From positions 1 through 64,000 of the forward strand of contig CAZLLI010000001.1 of NCBI GenBank assembly GCA_964560355.1: a stretch of 64,000 bases of DNA, in the 5' to 3' direction. Shown here piece after piece: positions 27,478 through 36,523 of this stretch. Made by a program: the position numbers and the translations under genes. Each line of letters opens with the position of its first letter. The stretch's first letter is position 1. The notes under the pieces were generated by a model. That model saw nothing but the letters and a program-made list of their open reading frames with translations, did no database searches and had not been told where the DNA came from. This DNA is from JAKEHA01 sp964560355 (lineage in GTDB: Bacteria > Krumholzibacteriota > Krumholzibacteriia > WVZY01 > JAKEHA01).

Positions 27478-30336
27478 CTAGGCGACGGTCTCGTCGCGGG
27501 GCGGTCGCGCCACGAGCGGGGCTCGCGCCCCCGCCATCTCGCGCAGCATGGCCCCCGTGTGCGACTCCGCGCACTGCATGATGTCGTACGGAGAACCGGT
27601 CGCCACCACCTCGCCTCCCGCGTCACCGCCTTCCGGCCCAAGATCGATGATGTGATCGGCAGCCAATATTACATCGGGGTTGTGCTCGATCACAATCACT
27701 GTATTTCCTTTGTCGACAAGCCGGTCCAGAACCTGGAGCAGCATGCGGACGTCCTCGTGGTGGAGCCCCGTGGTGGGCTCGTCGAGGATGTAGAGCGTGT
27801 TGCCGGTGCCGCGCTTCGAGAGCTCCGCCGCGAGCTTGACGCGCTGCGCCTCCCCGCCCGAGAGCGTCGTCGCTTGCTGGCCGAGCTTGATGTACCCGAG
27901 TCCCACCGAGTGCAGCGTCTCGCACACGCGCTTGATGAGCGGAAAGGTCGCGAAGACCTCCGCCGCTTCCTCGACGCTCATGTCCAGTACATCCGCGATG
28001 CTGCGACCCTTGTACGTCACTTGCAGGGTCTCGTGGTTGTAGCGACGTCCCTTGCACGCTTCGCAGGTGACGTAGACGTCGGGCAGGAAATGCATCTCGA
28101 TCTTGATGACGCCGTCGCCTTCGCACTTCTCGCAGCGACCGCCCGCGACGTTGAAGCTGAAGCGCCCCACCTTGTAGCCGCGCGCGCGCGCGTCGGGCAA
28201 TTGGGCGAACAGGTCGCGGATGGGCGTGAACACGCCGGTGTAGGTGGCCGGGTTCGAGCGCGGCGTGCGCCCGATGGGCGACTGGTCGATCTCGATTACT
28301 TTGTCGATCTTGTCGACGCCCGATAGGGCGTCATGCGCTCCGGGGAGCACGTTTCCACCGTAGTGGATTCGGTGCAAGGCACGAAAGAGAATGTCATTTA
28401 CCAACGTGCTCTTCCCCGATCCGCTCACACCCGTCACGCACGTGAACACGCCGAGCGGAAACTCGACGTCGATGTTCTTCAAGTTGTTCTCGCGCGCGCC
28501 GCGCACGGTGATGGCGTCCTTGATCAAGTGGCCGCGCGCGCCGCGGGTGATGGGCGGACGGTCGTCGCGCAGGTACTTGCCGGTCAAGCTCTCGGGCACG
28601 CGGCGAATTTCTTCCGGCGTCCCCACCGCCACCACTTCGCCGCCGTGGATGCCGGCGCCGGGACCCAAGTCGACCACGTAGTCGGCCGCGAGGATGGTGT
28701 CGCGGTCGTGCTCGATCACCAGCACGGTGTTGCCGATGTCGCGCAGGTCCTTGAGCGTCTTGATGAGGCGCGCGTTGTCGCGGTGGTGGAGTCCGATCGA
28801 GGGCTCGTCCAGTATATAAAGGACGCCCATCAGCTTCGACCCGATCTGCGTCGCCAGGCGCAGACGCTGGGCTTCGCCGCCCGCGAGCGTCGCCGAGCTG
28901 CGGTCGAGCGAGAGGTATCCGAGGCCCACGTCGGACAAGAAGCGCATGCGCGATACGATCTCGTGCAGAATGGGCGCTCCGATCACCGCGGCGTTGCCTT
29001 CCAACTTGAGCGCGTTCATCTCGAACAGCCCGCGCGACACGCTCATGCGTACCACGTCGGCGATGGTATGCGGGCCCACGCGCACCGCGAGCGCTTCCGG
29101 CTTCAAGCGCGCGCCGCCGCAGGCCGCGCACGGCTCGATGGTCATGAAGGTCTCGACCCACTTGCGAATGCTCTCCGACGACGTGTTCTTGTAGCGCCGG
29201 CGCAGCCACGGGATCAGGCCTTCGTAGGTGGTGCGGTATTCGCCCTCGACCTTCGCGAAGTCCATCTTCACCGAGATCTCGTCGTCGATGCCGTAGAGGA
29301 TGGCGTCGCGCGCGCGCTTCGCGAGCTTCGACCACGGCGTGTCGAGTTTGAATCCCACGTGTTCACCGAGCGCGTCGAGTTGCGAACGCCCCCAGTCACC
29401 CTTGAGCTTCCCCATCGGCGCCAGTGCGCCCGCGTCGAGGGAGAGATCGCCGTTCGGCACCACCAACGCTTCGTTGAAGTCCATGCGCGAGCCCAGGCCG
29501 CTGCACTCGGTGCACGCGCCGTACGGCGAGTTGAACGAAAACAAGCGCGGCGAGAGTTCGCCGAAGCTCGTCCCGCAGTGCGCGCACGCGAACTGTTGCG
29601 AGAACACGTGCTCCTCGCCGCCCGCCACCACGGTGACGGTACCGCCCGAGAGCTTCACCGCCGCTTCCAGCGAGTCGGCGATGCGGCGCGCGTTCTTCGC
29701 GTCCACCACCAGGCGGTCGACCACGGCGTCGATGTCGTGCTTCTTCTGCTTGTGGAGCGCGGGCACGTTCTCGATCTCGTAGGTCTCGCCGTCGACGCGC
29801 GCGCGCACGTAGCCCTGCGACTCGATGGTCTCGAGCACCTTCTTGTGCTCGCCCTTGCGCCCCTTGACGAGCGGCGCCAGGATGGCCACCCGCGTCCCCG
29901 CGGGCAGCGCGAGGATACGCTCCTGCATTTGCTGGATTGATTGCTGCGCGATCACGCGCCCGCACGTAGGACAGTGCGGCGTACCCGTGCGCGCGAACAA
30001 CAAGCGCAGGTAGTCGTAGATCTCCGTCATGGTGCCGACGGTCGAGCGCGGGTTGCGCCCCGTGGTCTTCTGCTCGATGGAGATGGCGGGCGAGAGCCCT
30101 TCGATGCGGTCGACGTCGGGCTTTTCCATCTGCCCCAGGAACTGGCGCGCGTACGCGGACAACGACTCCACGTAACGACGATGCCCTTCGGCGTAGATGG
30201 TGTCGAAGGCGAGCGAGGACTTCCCGGAGCCGCTCAAGCCGGTCACGACGACCAGCTGGTTACGCGGGATCGTCACATTTATGGACTTGAGATTGTGTTC
30301 GCGGGCGCCCCGGACGACGAGGTGCTTCGGTTTCAT
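27478..30336 (-). CDS. uvrA: Excinuclease ABC subunit UvrA
   Basis: A 952-residue DNA-damage recognition ATPase of nucleotide excision repair. Two ABC modules are complete: Walker A GLSGSGKSS (near residue 33) with LAGGEAQRLRLATQIG and YILDEPSIGLH; then GVSGSGKST with LSGGEAQRVKLAAEL and YILDEPTTGLH. The zinc modules CPTCG, CAHCG...CTECSGLG and CEKCEGDG...CEACKGRRY are intact. ATG 30336 fits the family start (KHLVVRGAREHNLK); an in-frame TTG at 30360 was rejected. It is the first gene of a long run into gcvTHPAPB and peptide-transport genes, an odd partnership. Confidence 0.97.
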   Translation of the reverse strand: MKPKHLVVRGAREHNLKSINVTIPRNQLVVVTGLSGSGKSSLAFDTIYAEGHRRYVESLSAYARQFLGQMEKPDVDRIEGLSPAISIEQKTTGRNPRSTVGTMTEIYDYLRLLFARTGTPHCPTCGRVIAQQSIQQMQERILALPAGTRVAILAPLVKGRKGEHKKVLETIESQGYVRARVDGETYEIENVPALHKQKKHDIDAVVDRLVVDAKNARRIADSLEAAVKLSGGTVTVVAGGEEHVFSQQFACAHCGTSFGELSPRLFSFNSPYGACTECSGLGSRMDFNEALVVPNGDLSLDAGALAPMGKLKGDWGRSQLDALGEHVGFKLDTPWSKLAKRARDAILYGIDDEISVKMDFAKVEGEYRTTYEGLIPWLRRRYKNTSSESIRKWVETFMTIEPCAACGGARLKPEALAVRVGPHTIADVVRMSVSRGLFEMNALKLEGNAAVIGAPILHEIVSRMRFLSDVGLGYLSLDRSSATLAGGEAQRLRLATQIGSKLMGVLYILDEPSIGLHHRDNARLIKTLKDLRDIGNTVLVIEHDRDTILAADYVVDLGPGAGIHGGEVVAVGTPEEIRRVPESLTGKYLRDDRPPITRGARGHLIKDAITVRGARENNLKNIDVEFPLGVFTCVTGVSGSGKSTLVNDILFRALHRIHYGGNVLPGAHDALSGVDKIDKVIEIDQSPIGRTPRSNPATYTGVFTPIRDLFAQLPDARARGYKVGRFSFNVAGGRCEKCEGDGVIKIEMHFLPDVYVTCEACKGRRYNHETLQVTYKGRSIADVLDMSVEEAAEVFATFPLIKRVCETLHSVGLGYIKLGQQATTLSGGEAQRVKLAAELSKRGTGNTLYILDEPTTGLHHEDVRMLLQVLDRLVDKGNTVIVIEHNPDVILAADHIIDLGPEGGDAGGEVVATGSPYDIMQCAESHTGAMLREMAGARAPLVARPPRDETVA

Positions 30337-30354
30337 CGCGGGTCGCCGCAAAGG

Positions 30355-30391
30355 TAACAAAACCGGGGGGCGTGGGCAACCGCCCCCCGGT
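30355..30391 (-). terminator. Strong intrinsic terminator upstream of uvrA
   Basis: On the minus strand an 11-bp perfect stem (30391-30381 with 30372-30362) with an 8-base loop is followed by TTTTGTT. It ends transcription of the small secreted-protein gene at 30401. This implies that uvrA needs its own promoter in the remaining few tens of bases, where I see no good match, or relies on read-through. Confidence 0.85.
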
Positions 30392-30400
30392 AGTCGATCC

Positions 30401-31000
30401 TTATCGGTACAGGGCCTTGACGGCGCCCCACGTCGAGGGCTGCACCGGCAAGGGCGTTCCCGCGGTCTGCCCGCGCGCCACCACTTCGCCGTTGCCCCCG
30501 AAGACGAGGTACGGCGACCCCGAAGCGGCCATCACGCGCGACGCCGTCGCGCGTTCCTGCGGATAGTTGAAGTAGAGACCGTCGAGTACCGCCCCGTCCG
30601 CGAGGGGCGGGTTCGATCCCAACACATAGTAAACGATGACTTGCTCGTAGCCGGGAAACTCGGTGGCGAAGGGATAAAGCGACGTGTCGGGAAACGGCCA
30701 ATCGGTCGGACGTCTTCCCCAGTCATTCACATCCCATTCGTCGGGGCCGACGCGCGTCGGCTCCCACACGTCGACCAGGTCGGGGTAACGCACGACCGTG
30801 AGGGTCGCGCCGTTGTTCCCGACCGCGATCATGTAGACGCCGGCCCCGGTCGCGTTGGTGACGGTGAACTCCCAATAGCCTCCCGCTTCCCAGCCGGGAT
30901 CCACGTTCCACAACTCGGTGATGATGAGGTCAGCGCGCGCGGACGCGGGTAGGATGCCGGCGGCGAGAACGATACAAAGCACGATCGCATTGGTTCGCAT
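30401..31000 (-). CDS. Small secreted protein with C-terminal STWGAVKALYR motif
   Basis: A 199-residue protein of unknown function. The signal peptide is clear (AIVLCIVLAAGILPASARA), and the mature part begins DLIITELWNVDPGWEAGGYWEF. It resembles a lamin-tail-like or beta-sandwich domain (IITE start, ITV strands), but I cannot assign it. It has no Cys outside the signal peptide and no membrane helix. The last residues, STWGAVKALYR, nearly repeat the end of the Fn3 protein at 57636-58361 (STWGRIKALYR). ATG 31000 has AGGAGG 6 bases upstream. A strong terminator follows, so it is probably a single-gene unit or the end of one with 31075-31629. Confidence 0.8.
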   Translation of the reverse strand: MRTNAIVLCIVLAAGILPASARADLIITELWNVDPGWEAGGYWEFTVTNATGAGVYMIAVGNNGATLTVVRYPDLVDVWEPTRVGPDEWDVNDWGRRPTDWPFPDTSLYPFATEFPGYEQVIVYYVLGSNPPLADGAVLDGLYFNYPQERATASRVMAASGSPYLVFGGNGEVVARGQTAGTPLPVQPSTWGAVKALYR

Positions 31001-31074
31001 ACGAACCTCCTTGTGGATTACTGTACTGTAAACAGATACCACAGACGGTCCGCCGTGTCGAGGCCCTTGCGCGC

Positions 31075-31629
31075 TCAGCGCTCGCGCGCGCGTCCGTCGA
31101 GCGGTACCGACAGCACCACGCGGTTCTCTTCCCATTGCAGCGACGCGTCGGTCATCGTCCACGGCTGCGGGACGTCCTCCCAGGTCGGCGAGTGGACTAG
31201 GCTTCCGACCAACATTCCCAAAGCGGTGCCGACGGCGCCGAAGAGCAGCATGTAGCCACCGGTCGACGTGTTGACGTCGGGGTCCTGCCCTTCGTCGTTC
31301 TTTGCGCCCACGTAGCCGACCATCGCACCGACCCCCAGTCCGACCAGTCCACCCGCGGTGATGTGATTCGTCTCCCCCACGACGCGCTGCATGCGCACGG
31401 AGGAATCGATTCGCAGCGCGATGGTCTCGTCCTGGGTGGCGACTACGAGCGAATCCTTCGAGAGCGAAACCAGATGGCCGGCTTCATAGCTCTCTCCCCA
31501 ACCGCGCGCCACGCGAACGCGTTCACCCGCGGTGAGCCGCGATTGCGCCTGCGCGACCGTGGCGGAGAAGGGAAGCATCGCGGCGAGAAGCAGGAACGGC
31601 GGGGCTACTCGAGGGTGATTCAACCACAT
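31075..31629 (-). CDS. Exported protein with glycine-rich membrane segments, unknown function
   Basis: A 184-residue protein not recognised by family. The signal peptide ends at AQAQ. A short beta-like region (RVRVARGWGESYEAGHLVSL ... LVVATQDETIAL, in parts) looks like a small binding fold. Two glycine-rich hydrophobic stretches follow (TAGGLVGLGVGAMVGYVGA and LLFGAVGTALGMLVGSLV), reminiscent of glycine-zipper membrane proteins. ATG 31629 has GAGGAGG 8 bases upstream; the reading toward 32208 overlaps the GNAT gene on the other strand and was rejected. It is divergent from that gene. Confidence 0.78.
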   Translation of the reverse strand: MWLNHPRVAPPFLLLAAMLPFSATVAQAQSRLTAGERVRVARGWGESYEAGHLVSLSKDSLVVATQDETIALRIDSSVRMQRVVGETNHITAGGLVGLGVGAMVGYVGAKNDEGQDPDVNTSTGGYMLLFGAVGTALGMLVGSLVHSPTWEDVPQPWTMTDASLQWEENRVVLSVPLDGRARER

Positions 31630-31658
31630 GGCGTGGGCCTCCTCAGGATCGGGTAGCA

Positions 31659-31689
31659 GGGGCTTTCTGAATGCTACCAAGGTAGCCCC
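31659..31689. promoter_or_regulatory. Nested inverted repeat between divergent genes (possible operator)
   Basis: Bases 31659-31664 (ggggct) and 31684-31689 (agcccc) are complementary, and inside them 31673-31686 is a 14-base palindrome (gctacc-aa-ggtagc). It lies in the 144-base gap between the divergent genes at 31629 and 31774, where an operator or overlapping promoters would be expected. No strong -35/-10 pair is visible. Confidence 0.35.
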
Positions 31690-31773
31690 ACTACCGACTC
31701 GCGCTCCCGCGCTGTCGCACAAGTGCCGCTCTGCGAGCGAGTTAATCATAATGATCGGACTTGACGAGAGCAC

Positions 31774-32382
31774 ATGATGGACGCGCCGACGTCTCCCGTC
31801 GTAGTCTCTCCCATGCCTCCCCGACTTCGACTCGCGACCCCCGCCGACGCCGCCGCGTGCCTTTCCATCTACCGCCCCTTCGTCGAGTCGTCCCACACCA
31901 CCTTCGAGACCGAAGTCCCGTCGCTCGACGAGTTCGCGCGCCGCATTTCGTCGACGCTCGCGGCGCGGCCATGGATCGTCGCGGAAGAAGACGGGCGCGT
32001 CGTGGGCTACGCGTACGCGTCGCCCATCAAGGACCGCATCGCGTACCAATGGAGCGTGGAAGTCGCGATCTACGTCGCGGCCGACATGCGCGGTCGCGGC
32101 GTGGGGCGCGCGCTTTACGCGGCGCTGTTCCGCGTGCTCGCGGGCCAGGGCTTCGTCAACGCGATCGGCATCATCGCGCTCCCCAACGACGCTAGCATCG
32201 CGCTGCACGAATCACTCGGCTTCGAGAAGATTTCGCACCTAAAGCAAATCGGATTCAAGCTGGGCGCGTGGCACGACTCGGGTTGGTGGCAGAAGCGTCT
32301 AGCTCCGCTTCTATCGAAGCCGTCGCCGCCGCGACCGCTCGCGCAGTGCGGCGACGACGTGGATCGTTGGCTTCGCGGCTGA
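31774..32382 (+). CDS. GNAT acetyltransferase, phosphinothricin/methionine-derivative acetyltransferase-like
   Basis: The only plus-strand gene, 202 residues. It has the layout of the Pat/Bar/ArsN1-type GNAT group: early IYRPFVESSHTTFETEVPS, then WIVAEEDGRVVGYAYASPI, the acetyl-CoA loop RGRGVGRAL near residue 109, and the end LGFEKISHLKQIGFKLG ... WWQKRL. Such enzymes acetylate the amino group of phosphinothricin, methionine sulfoximine or arsinothricin; the actual substrate is unknown. GAGAG precedes ATG 31774; a later Met (31813) lacks a ribosome binding site. About 35 C-terminal residues beyond the fold are Pro-rich. It converges on the peroxiredoxin gene with a 3-base gap. Confidence 0.85.
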   Translation: MMDAPTSPVVVSPMPPRLRLATPADAAACLSIYRPFVESSHTTFETEVPSLDEFARRISSTLAARPWIVAEEDGRVVGYAYASPIKDRIAYQWSVEVAIYVAADMRGRGVGRALYAALFRVLAGQGFVNAIGIIALPNDASIALHESLGFEKISHLKQIGFKLGAWHDSGWWQKRLAPLLSKPSPPRPLAQCGDDVDRWLRG

Positions 32383-32385
32383 AAG

Positions 32386-33054
32386 TTATTTGCGATCTTC
32401 CGGCTGCGGAACGATGCGCAGGTATGGCTTGGGCGACTTCCAGCCGCCCGGGAACTTCTTCTGCGCGTCCTCGTTCGACACCGACGCCAGGATGATCACT
32501 TCGTCGCCGTTCTTCCAGTTGACGGGAGTCGCGACGGAGTACTTCGAGGTGAGCTGCATGGAGTCGATCACGCGCAGCACTTCGTCGAAGTTGCGGCCGG
32601 TGCTCATGGGATAGGTGAGCATGAGCTTGATCTTCTTGTCGGGGCCGACCACGAACACGGTGCGCACGGTGGCGATGTCGGCCGCGGTGCGCGTCGACGC
32701 GGCGCCGGTCGCGTTGGGGTGGATCATCCCATACAGTTTGGCCACCGACATGTCGCTGTCGCCGATCATCGGATAGGTGACGGCGGCACCCGACGTCTCC
32801 TTGATGTCGTTCTTCCAGCGCTGGTGGTCGTCGACGGAGTCGACCGAGATGCCCATGATCTTCACGTTGCGCTTGTCGAACTCGGGCTTGATCTTGGCCA
32901 TGTAGCCGAGCTCCGTCGTGCACACGGGGGTGAAGTCTTTGGGGTGCGAGAAGAGCACGCCCCACGAACTCCCGAGCCATTCGTGGAACTTGAGCCGCCC
33001 TTCCGTGGTTTGGGCTTCGAAATCCGGCGCGATATCGCCGATTTGCAGTGACAT
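32386..33054 (-). CDS. 1-Cys peroxiredoxin (Prx6 type)
   Basis: A 222-residue thiol peroxidase that reduces hydrogen peroxide and alkyl hydroperoxides. The peroxidatic Cys45 sits in HPKDFTPVCTTE, the Prx6-type signature. There is no second Cys in the protein, so it is a 1-Cys enzyme that needs an external reductant. The C-terminal domain (YSVATPVNWKNGDEVIILASV) is the Prx6 extension. AGGAGG lies 6 bases before ATG 33054. The 153-base gap upstream is relatively AT-rich, but I see no convincing promoter or regulator box. Confidence 0.95.
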   Translation of the reverse strand: MSLQIGDIAPDFEAQTTEGRLKFHEWLGSSWGVLFSHPKDFTPVCTTELGYMAKIKPEFDKRNVKIMGISVDSVDDHQRWKNDIKETSGAAVTYPMIGDSDMSVAKLYGMIHPNATGAASTRTAADIATVRTVFVVGPDKKIKLMLTYPMSTGRNFDEVLRVIDSMQLTSKYSVATPVNWKNGDEVIILASVSNEDAQKKFPGGWKSPKPYLRIVPQPEDRK

Positions 33055-33207
33055 GGTTTTCCTCCTGAATCGATGGTTGCGGGCCGTGACGGCTCCCGCG
33101 TGTTGGCTACCGTCTTGAGACACCGTTTTAGCAAATACGTCACAAAGAAAGTAACAGTTCCCGTTTAGACCCAAACGAAAACTAGGGGACGCGTGCGGCC
33201 CGCCGAT

Positions 33208-35358
33208 CTACTTGAGCTTTTTCATCATCGCTTGGAAGCGTGGGTCATCGCGTAGCGAGTCGTAGTCGGGGTCGTGCTCGATCCAGTCGCGCTTGCCGAA
33301 GCCACGCGCGAAGGTCTGCTCCAGGCATTCGAGCGCCTCTTCCTTCTTCCCCAACTTGGCGTACATGCACGCTGCGTTGAAGTAGATGCTCGGGTCTTCC
33401 GGCGCGGTGGCCAGCGCGCGGCCGATCCACTGGAACGCGCGCTCGGGCTGGCCGTCGTAGACCATCGATGAACCGCCCAATGCCAACGCACGCAAGTTGT
33501 TGGGGTCGAGTTCGAGCAAGCGTTCGGCGCGGCGGATCCCCTCGCGATTGGACTCGCGCGCCTCGTCGTCGCGCTTGAGCATCCATAACGATTGGGCCCG
33601 CAGCACCGGACACTGGAAATCCTCGGGACGAACTTCGCCGCCGCGCTTGAACAACTCCGCGGATTTTTCGATTTGACCGCTCGCGAACGCAGCGCGTCCA
33701 TAGTAGTAATACGCCTCGAATGAGTTGGGATTGAGGCGCAGCGCTTCTTCGAACTCGCGCGCAGCTTCGTCGTAGCGACCGCGCTGGGCGAGCGCGACCG
33801 CGCGCGCGGTATGCGACTCCGACATCTGCGGAGCCAATTCAAGCGCCTTCCGGCTGGCATCGTCGGCGGCGCGCGCCGATGATTCGCCCCCGCCCCACCA
33901 CTCGGTGTCCCACGCGTGCAGTTCCGCGAGTCCTGCGTACGCAGGCGCGTAGTTGGGATCGATCTCAATCGCACGCTCGAACATTTCCTTCGCCGTCTTG
34001 GCGTTGGTGCGCGACAGCGTGTGGATCTGCTGGCGGCCGCGGAGGTAGTGCTCGTAGGCCTCCATTTCGGTCCCGGGCCGGCGCATCGCGTCCTTCTCGC
34101 GGCCGGTGAGAATACCGCGCAGCGTGGTCGCAACGCTCTCTGCAATCTGATCCTGGATATCGAATACATCCTCGATGGTGCCGTCGAAACGGTGCGACCA
34201 CCGCTGGTAGCCGTCGGCGACGTCGACCAGGTGCACGGTGATGCGCAGTCTCTCGCCCGACTTGCGCACACCGCCTTCGAGTACGCTGTCGACGCCGAGG
34301 CGCGCGCCCACGGCGCGGGAATCGGCGCCGGCCGCCTTGAACTGAAACGACGAGCTGCGCGCCGCCACCCGCAGACCGTCGACGTGCGAGAGTGCATTGA
34401 TCAACTCTTCCGCGATGCCGTCGCACAGATAGCCTTGGTCGCGCGCCGAGCTCATGTCGAGAAACGGCAGTACCGCGATGGACGTGCTCCCGGCGCGTCG
34501 CGCCGCCTTGACCACCTTGCGGACGTCGACGGCGCGCGCGGCGTCCAGCGCCCCCGCCAACTCGCTCGCGTTTTGGAAGCGCTCCTCGGGCGTGCGGCGC
34601 AGGCAGCGCTCCACCACGTCGCCAAGCACACCAGAAATGTCACCGCCGAGCGGCGAAGGCGATTCGTGCAGAATCGCCGCCAGGGTCTCGGTCGGCGACT
34701 TGCGCGCGAACGGATTGAAGCCGGCGAGCATCTCGTAAATGATGGTGCCGATCGAGAAGATATCCGAGCGCTCGTCGACGACCGCGCCGCGTACTTGCTC
34801 GGGGGACATGTAGCCGGGCGTGCCCACCAACATGCCGGGGCTCGACAACCCCACCGTGTCGGAATCCACATCAACGACGCTGCTGTCGTGCAGCTTGGCC
34901 AGCCCGAAGTCCAGCACCTTGAGCGTCCCGCTGCGGGTGACCAGCAAATTCTCGGGTTTGAGGTCGCGGTGAATCACGCGCAGCGAGTGCGCCGCCGCCA
35001 CGCCGCGCGCGAGCTGCAGGGCGAGATCGAGAACCACGCCGGAGTCGAGCGGCCCCGACTTCAGGCGATCGCGCACCGTCTCCCCGTCCAATAGCTCGCA
35101 CACCAGGAACGGCGCACCGTCGTGGGTGCCGACGTCGAAGATGGTCAGAATGTTGGAGTGCGCGAGCAAAGCGGTCGCGCGCGCTTCCCGCTCGAAGCGC
35201 GCCAGACGATCTGCATCCGGCGCCATCTTGAGCACCTTGATGGCCACCTCACGCCCCAGGCGAGGGTCCTGCGCGCGGTACACGTCGCCCATGCCGCCCG
35301 AACCCAGCGGCTCGAGCACGACGTACGGACCCAACGACGTTCCCTTGGAGAGCGGCAT
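33208..35358 (-). CDS. Ser/Thr protein kinase with TolB-like domain and TPR repeats
   Basis: A 716-residue cytoplasmic signalling protein. The kinase domain (residues 10-280) is complete: glycine loop GSGGMGDVYRA, Lys41 in VAIK, HRDLKPEN with Asp132, DFG with Asp150, and GTPGYMSPEQ. Residues 293-413 (SIAVLPFLDMSS ... GDKG-like DGIAEELINAL ... VLEGGVRKSGERLRI) match the TolB-like/adenylate-cyclase-associated domain often fused to such kinases. Residues 430-716 hold TPR repeats (FERAIEIDPNYAPAYAGLAE, EFEEALRLNPNSFEAYYYYG, in parts). No transmembrane helix is evident. A 14-bp hairpin lies just before the gene. Targets are unknown. Confidence 0.94.
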   Translation of the reverse strand: MPLSKGTSLGPYVVLEPLGSGGMGDVYRAQDPRLGREVAIKVLKMAPDADRLARFEREARATALLAHSNILTIFDVGTHDGAPFLVCELLDGETVRDRLKSGPLDSGVVLDLALQLARGVAAAHSLRVIHRDLKPENLLVTRSGTLKVLDFGLAKLHDSSVVDVDSDTVGLSSPGMLVGTPGYMSPEQVRGAVVDERSDIFSIGTIIYEMLAGFNPFARKSPTETLAAILHESPSPLGGDISGVLGDVVERCLRRTPEERFQNASELAGALDAARAVDVRKVVKAARRAGSTSIAVLPFLDMSSARDQGYLCDGIAEELINALSHVDGLRVAARSSSFQFKAAGADSRAVGARLGVDSVLEGGVRKSGERLRITVHLVDVADGYQRWSHRFDGTIEDVFDIQDQIAESVATTLRGILTGREKDAMRRPGTEMEAYEHYLRGRQQIHTLSRTNAKTAKEMFERAIEIDPNYAPAYAGLAELHAWDTEWWGGGESSARAADDASRKALELAPQMSESHTARAVALAQRGRYDEAAREFEEALRLNPNSFEAYYYYGRAAFASGQIEKSAELFKRGGEVRPEDFQCPVLRAQSLWMLKRDDEARESNREGIRRAERLLELDPNNLRALALGGSSMVYDGQPERAFQWIGRALATAPEDPSIYFNAACMYAKLGKKEEALECLEQTFARGFGKRDWIEHDPDYDSLRDDPRFQAMMKKLK

Positions 35359-35374
35359 GCTCCGGATAATAGCA

Positions 35375-35408
35375 TCGGCCCGCGCGTCGTGAAAGACGCA
35401 CGGGCCGA
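35375..35408 (-). other. 14-bp hairpin between HAD-lipoprotein and kinase genes
   Basis: Arms at 35375-35388 and 35395-35408 pair over 14 positions (one G-U on the minus-strand RNA) around a 6-base loop. No T-run follows; instead the minus strand reads TGCTATTATCC, which could contain a -10 element for the kinase gene. It may act as a terminator or processing site. Confidence 0.45.
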
Positions 35409-35454
35409 ATCGAAACCCCGCCGTGGGACCGCGCGATCGCGGCGGCGGAGGCGG

Positions 35455-36456
35455 TTACTCGACTGCGGGGTATATCGTCTTCCAATCGTTCTTCATATCG
35501 ACCACGGTCCACCCCTTGGCGGTCGCTTCGTCCCACGCCTTGTCGAGCATCCCGATATGGCTCTCGCGATCGTACGCCCACTCGCGCTCGGCGTCGGTAT
35601 GGTGGACGAGCCCCATGAAGCGCGCGCCGGCGCCGGCCGCGGTCCACTCCAGCATCTGCTGGTCGCCGTCGGAGTTGCCGAAGACGAAGATGGGCCGGCG
35701 ACCAATGTGCTGTTGGATACCGACGGGCTTGCCGGGTCCGTCGTCGACGAAGTCGATGTCGGCGACCTTCACCAGCACGGGGCCGGTGTCGCGCATCTCC
35801 CACTTCAACTTGCCGCGGCTTCCCACGACTTGTTCGGGCGGGATCCCGTACACGCCCTCGCTCCACGCGCGCATGAATTCGATTCCGCCGCCCGACACGA
35901 TGAAGGTTTTGAAGTCGTTCGCGCGCAGGTACGTGAGCAGCTCGAGCATGGGCTGGTACACCATGTCGGTGTAGGAGCGCCCAGTCGTCGGGTGCTTGGC
36001 GGTCGCAACCCAGTCGGAGACCGACCGCGCGAATTCCTCGGTCGTCATCCCCGCGTGCGACGCCATCACGATGGCGAGGATCGCTTTCTCTCCCCCCGCG
36101 AGCGCGCCCGCCGCGTCGCCCTGCAGGAGCGACGCGAACGGCTCTTGCTTCGACCACTCGGGATGCTGCGGCGCCATCGCCTTCACGCGGTCGAGCGCGA
36201 ACGCGAGTTGGAAGTACATCGGTTGCTCCGCCCACAACGTACCGTCGTTGTCGAACACTGCAATGCGCTCCTCGACGGGGACGAAGTCGGCGCTGCCGAC
36301 TTGCGTCACGCGCACGACGAAGTCGACGATGGACGCTTTCGCCGCGCCCTCGTTCCACGACGGCAGCGGGTCGACGGCCGGTTCGTGCACCACCTCGGGC
36401 GCGCGCTGGCAGGCACTCAACACCGCTACCGTGACCAATAGGGCGATTCGACGCAT
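35455..36456 (-). CDS. HAD-superfamily phosphatase-like lipoprotein
   Basis: A 333-residue exported protein. The signal peptide ends in lipobox LSAC (Cys16). The HAD nucleophile motif is FDNDGTLW with Asp69 and Asp71, motif II is FIVSGGG, and the late acidic motif appears in FGNSDGDQQML. This is the haloacid-dehalogenase/phosphoserine-phosphatase-like group found in the periplasm. Substrate is unknown. ATG 36456 has AAGGGA upstream. It follows the sulfatase gene by 67 bases, which include a hairpin at 36476-36512. A joint role in cleaving sulfate and phosphate esters is plausible but inferred. Confidence 0.9.
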   Translation of the reverse strand: MRRIALLVTVAVLSACQRAPEVVHEPAVDPLPSWNEGAAKASIVDFVVRVTQVGSADFVPVEERIAVFDNDGTLWAEQPMYFQLAFALDRVKAMAPQHPEWSKQEPFASLLQGDAAGALAGGEKAILAIVMASHAGMTTEEFARSVSDWVATAKHPTTGRSYTDMVYQPMLELLTYLRANDFKTFIVSGGGIEFMRAWSEGVYGIPPEQVVGSRGKLKWEMRDTGPVLVKVADIDFVDDGPGKPVGIQQHIGRRPIFVFGNSDGDQQMLEWTAAGAGARFMGLVHHTDAEREWAYDRESHIGMLDKAWDEATAKGWTVVDMKNDWKTIYPAVE

Positions 36457-36475
36457 GGGATCCCTTCGCGCGAGG

Positions 36476-36512
36476 GGGAGCTCGCGAGGTCTGTTCGACC
36501 CCACGAGCTCCC
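36476..36512 (-). other. Hairpin between sulfatase and HAD genes
   Basis: Bases 36476-36484 (gggagctcg) pair with 36504-36512, with a possible inner stem (ggtc/gacc). No T-run follows on the minus strand. It could be a weak terminator or an mRNA-processing site. Confidence 0.4.
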
Positions 36513-36523
36513 GCTGAAATCGG

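Noticed and set aside
30337..30360. TTG start adding 8 residues to UvrA
   Set aside because: ATG 30336 matches the family N-terminus, and the extension would reach into the upstream terminator.
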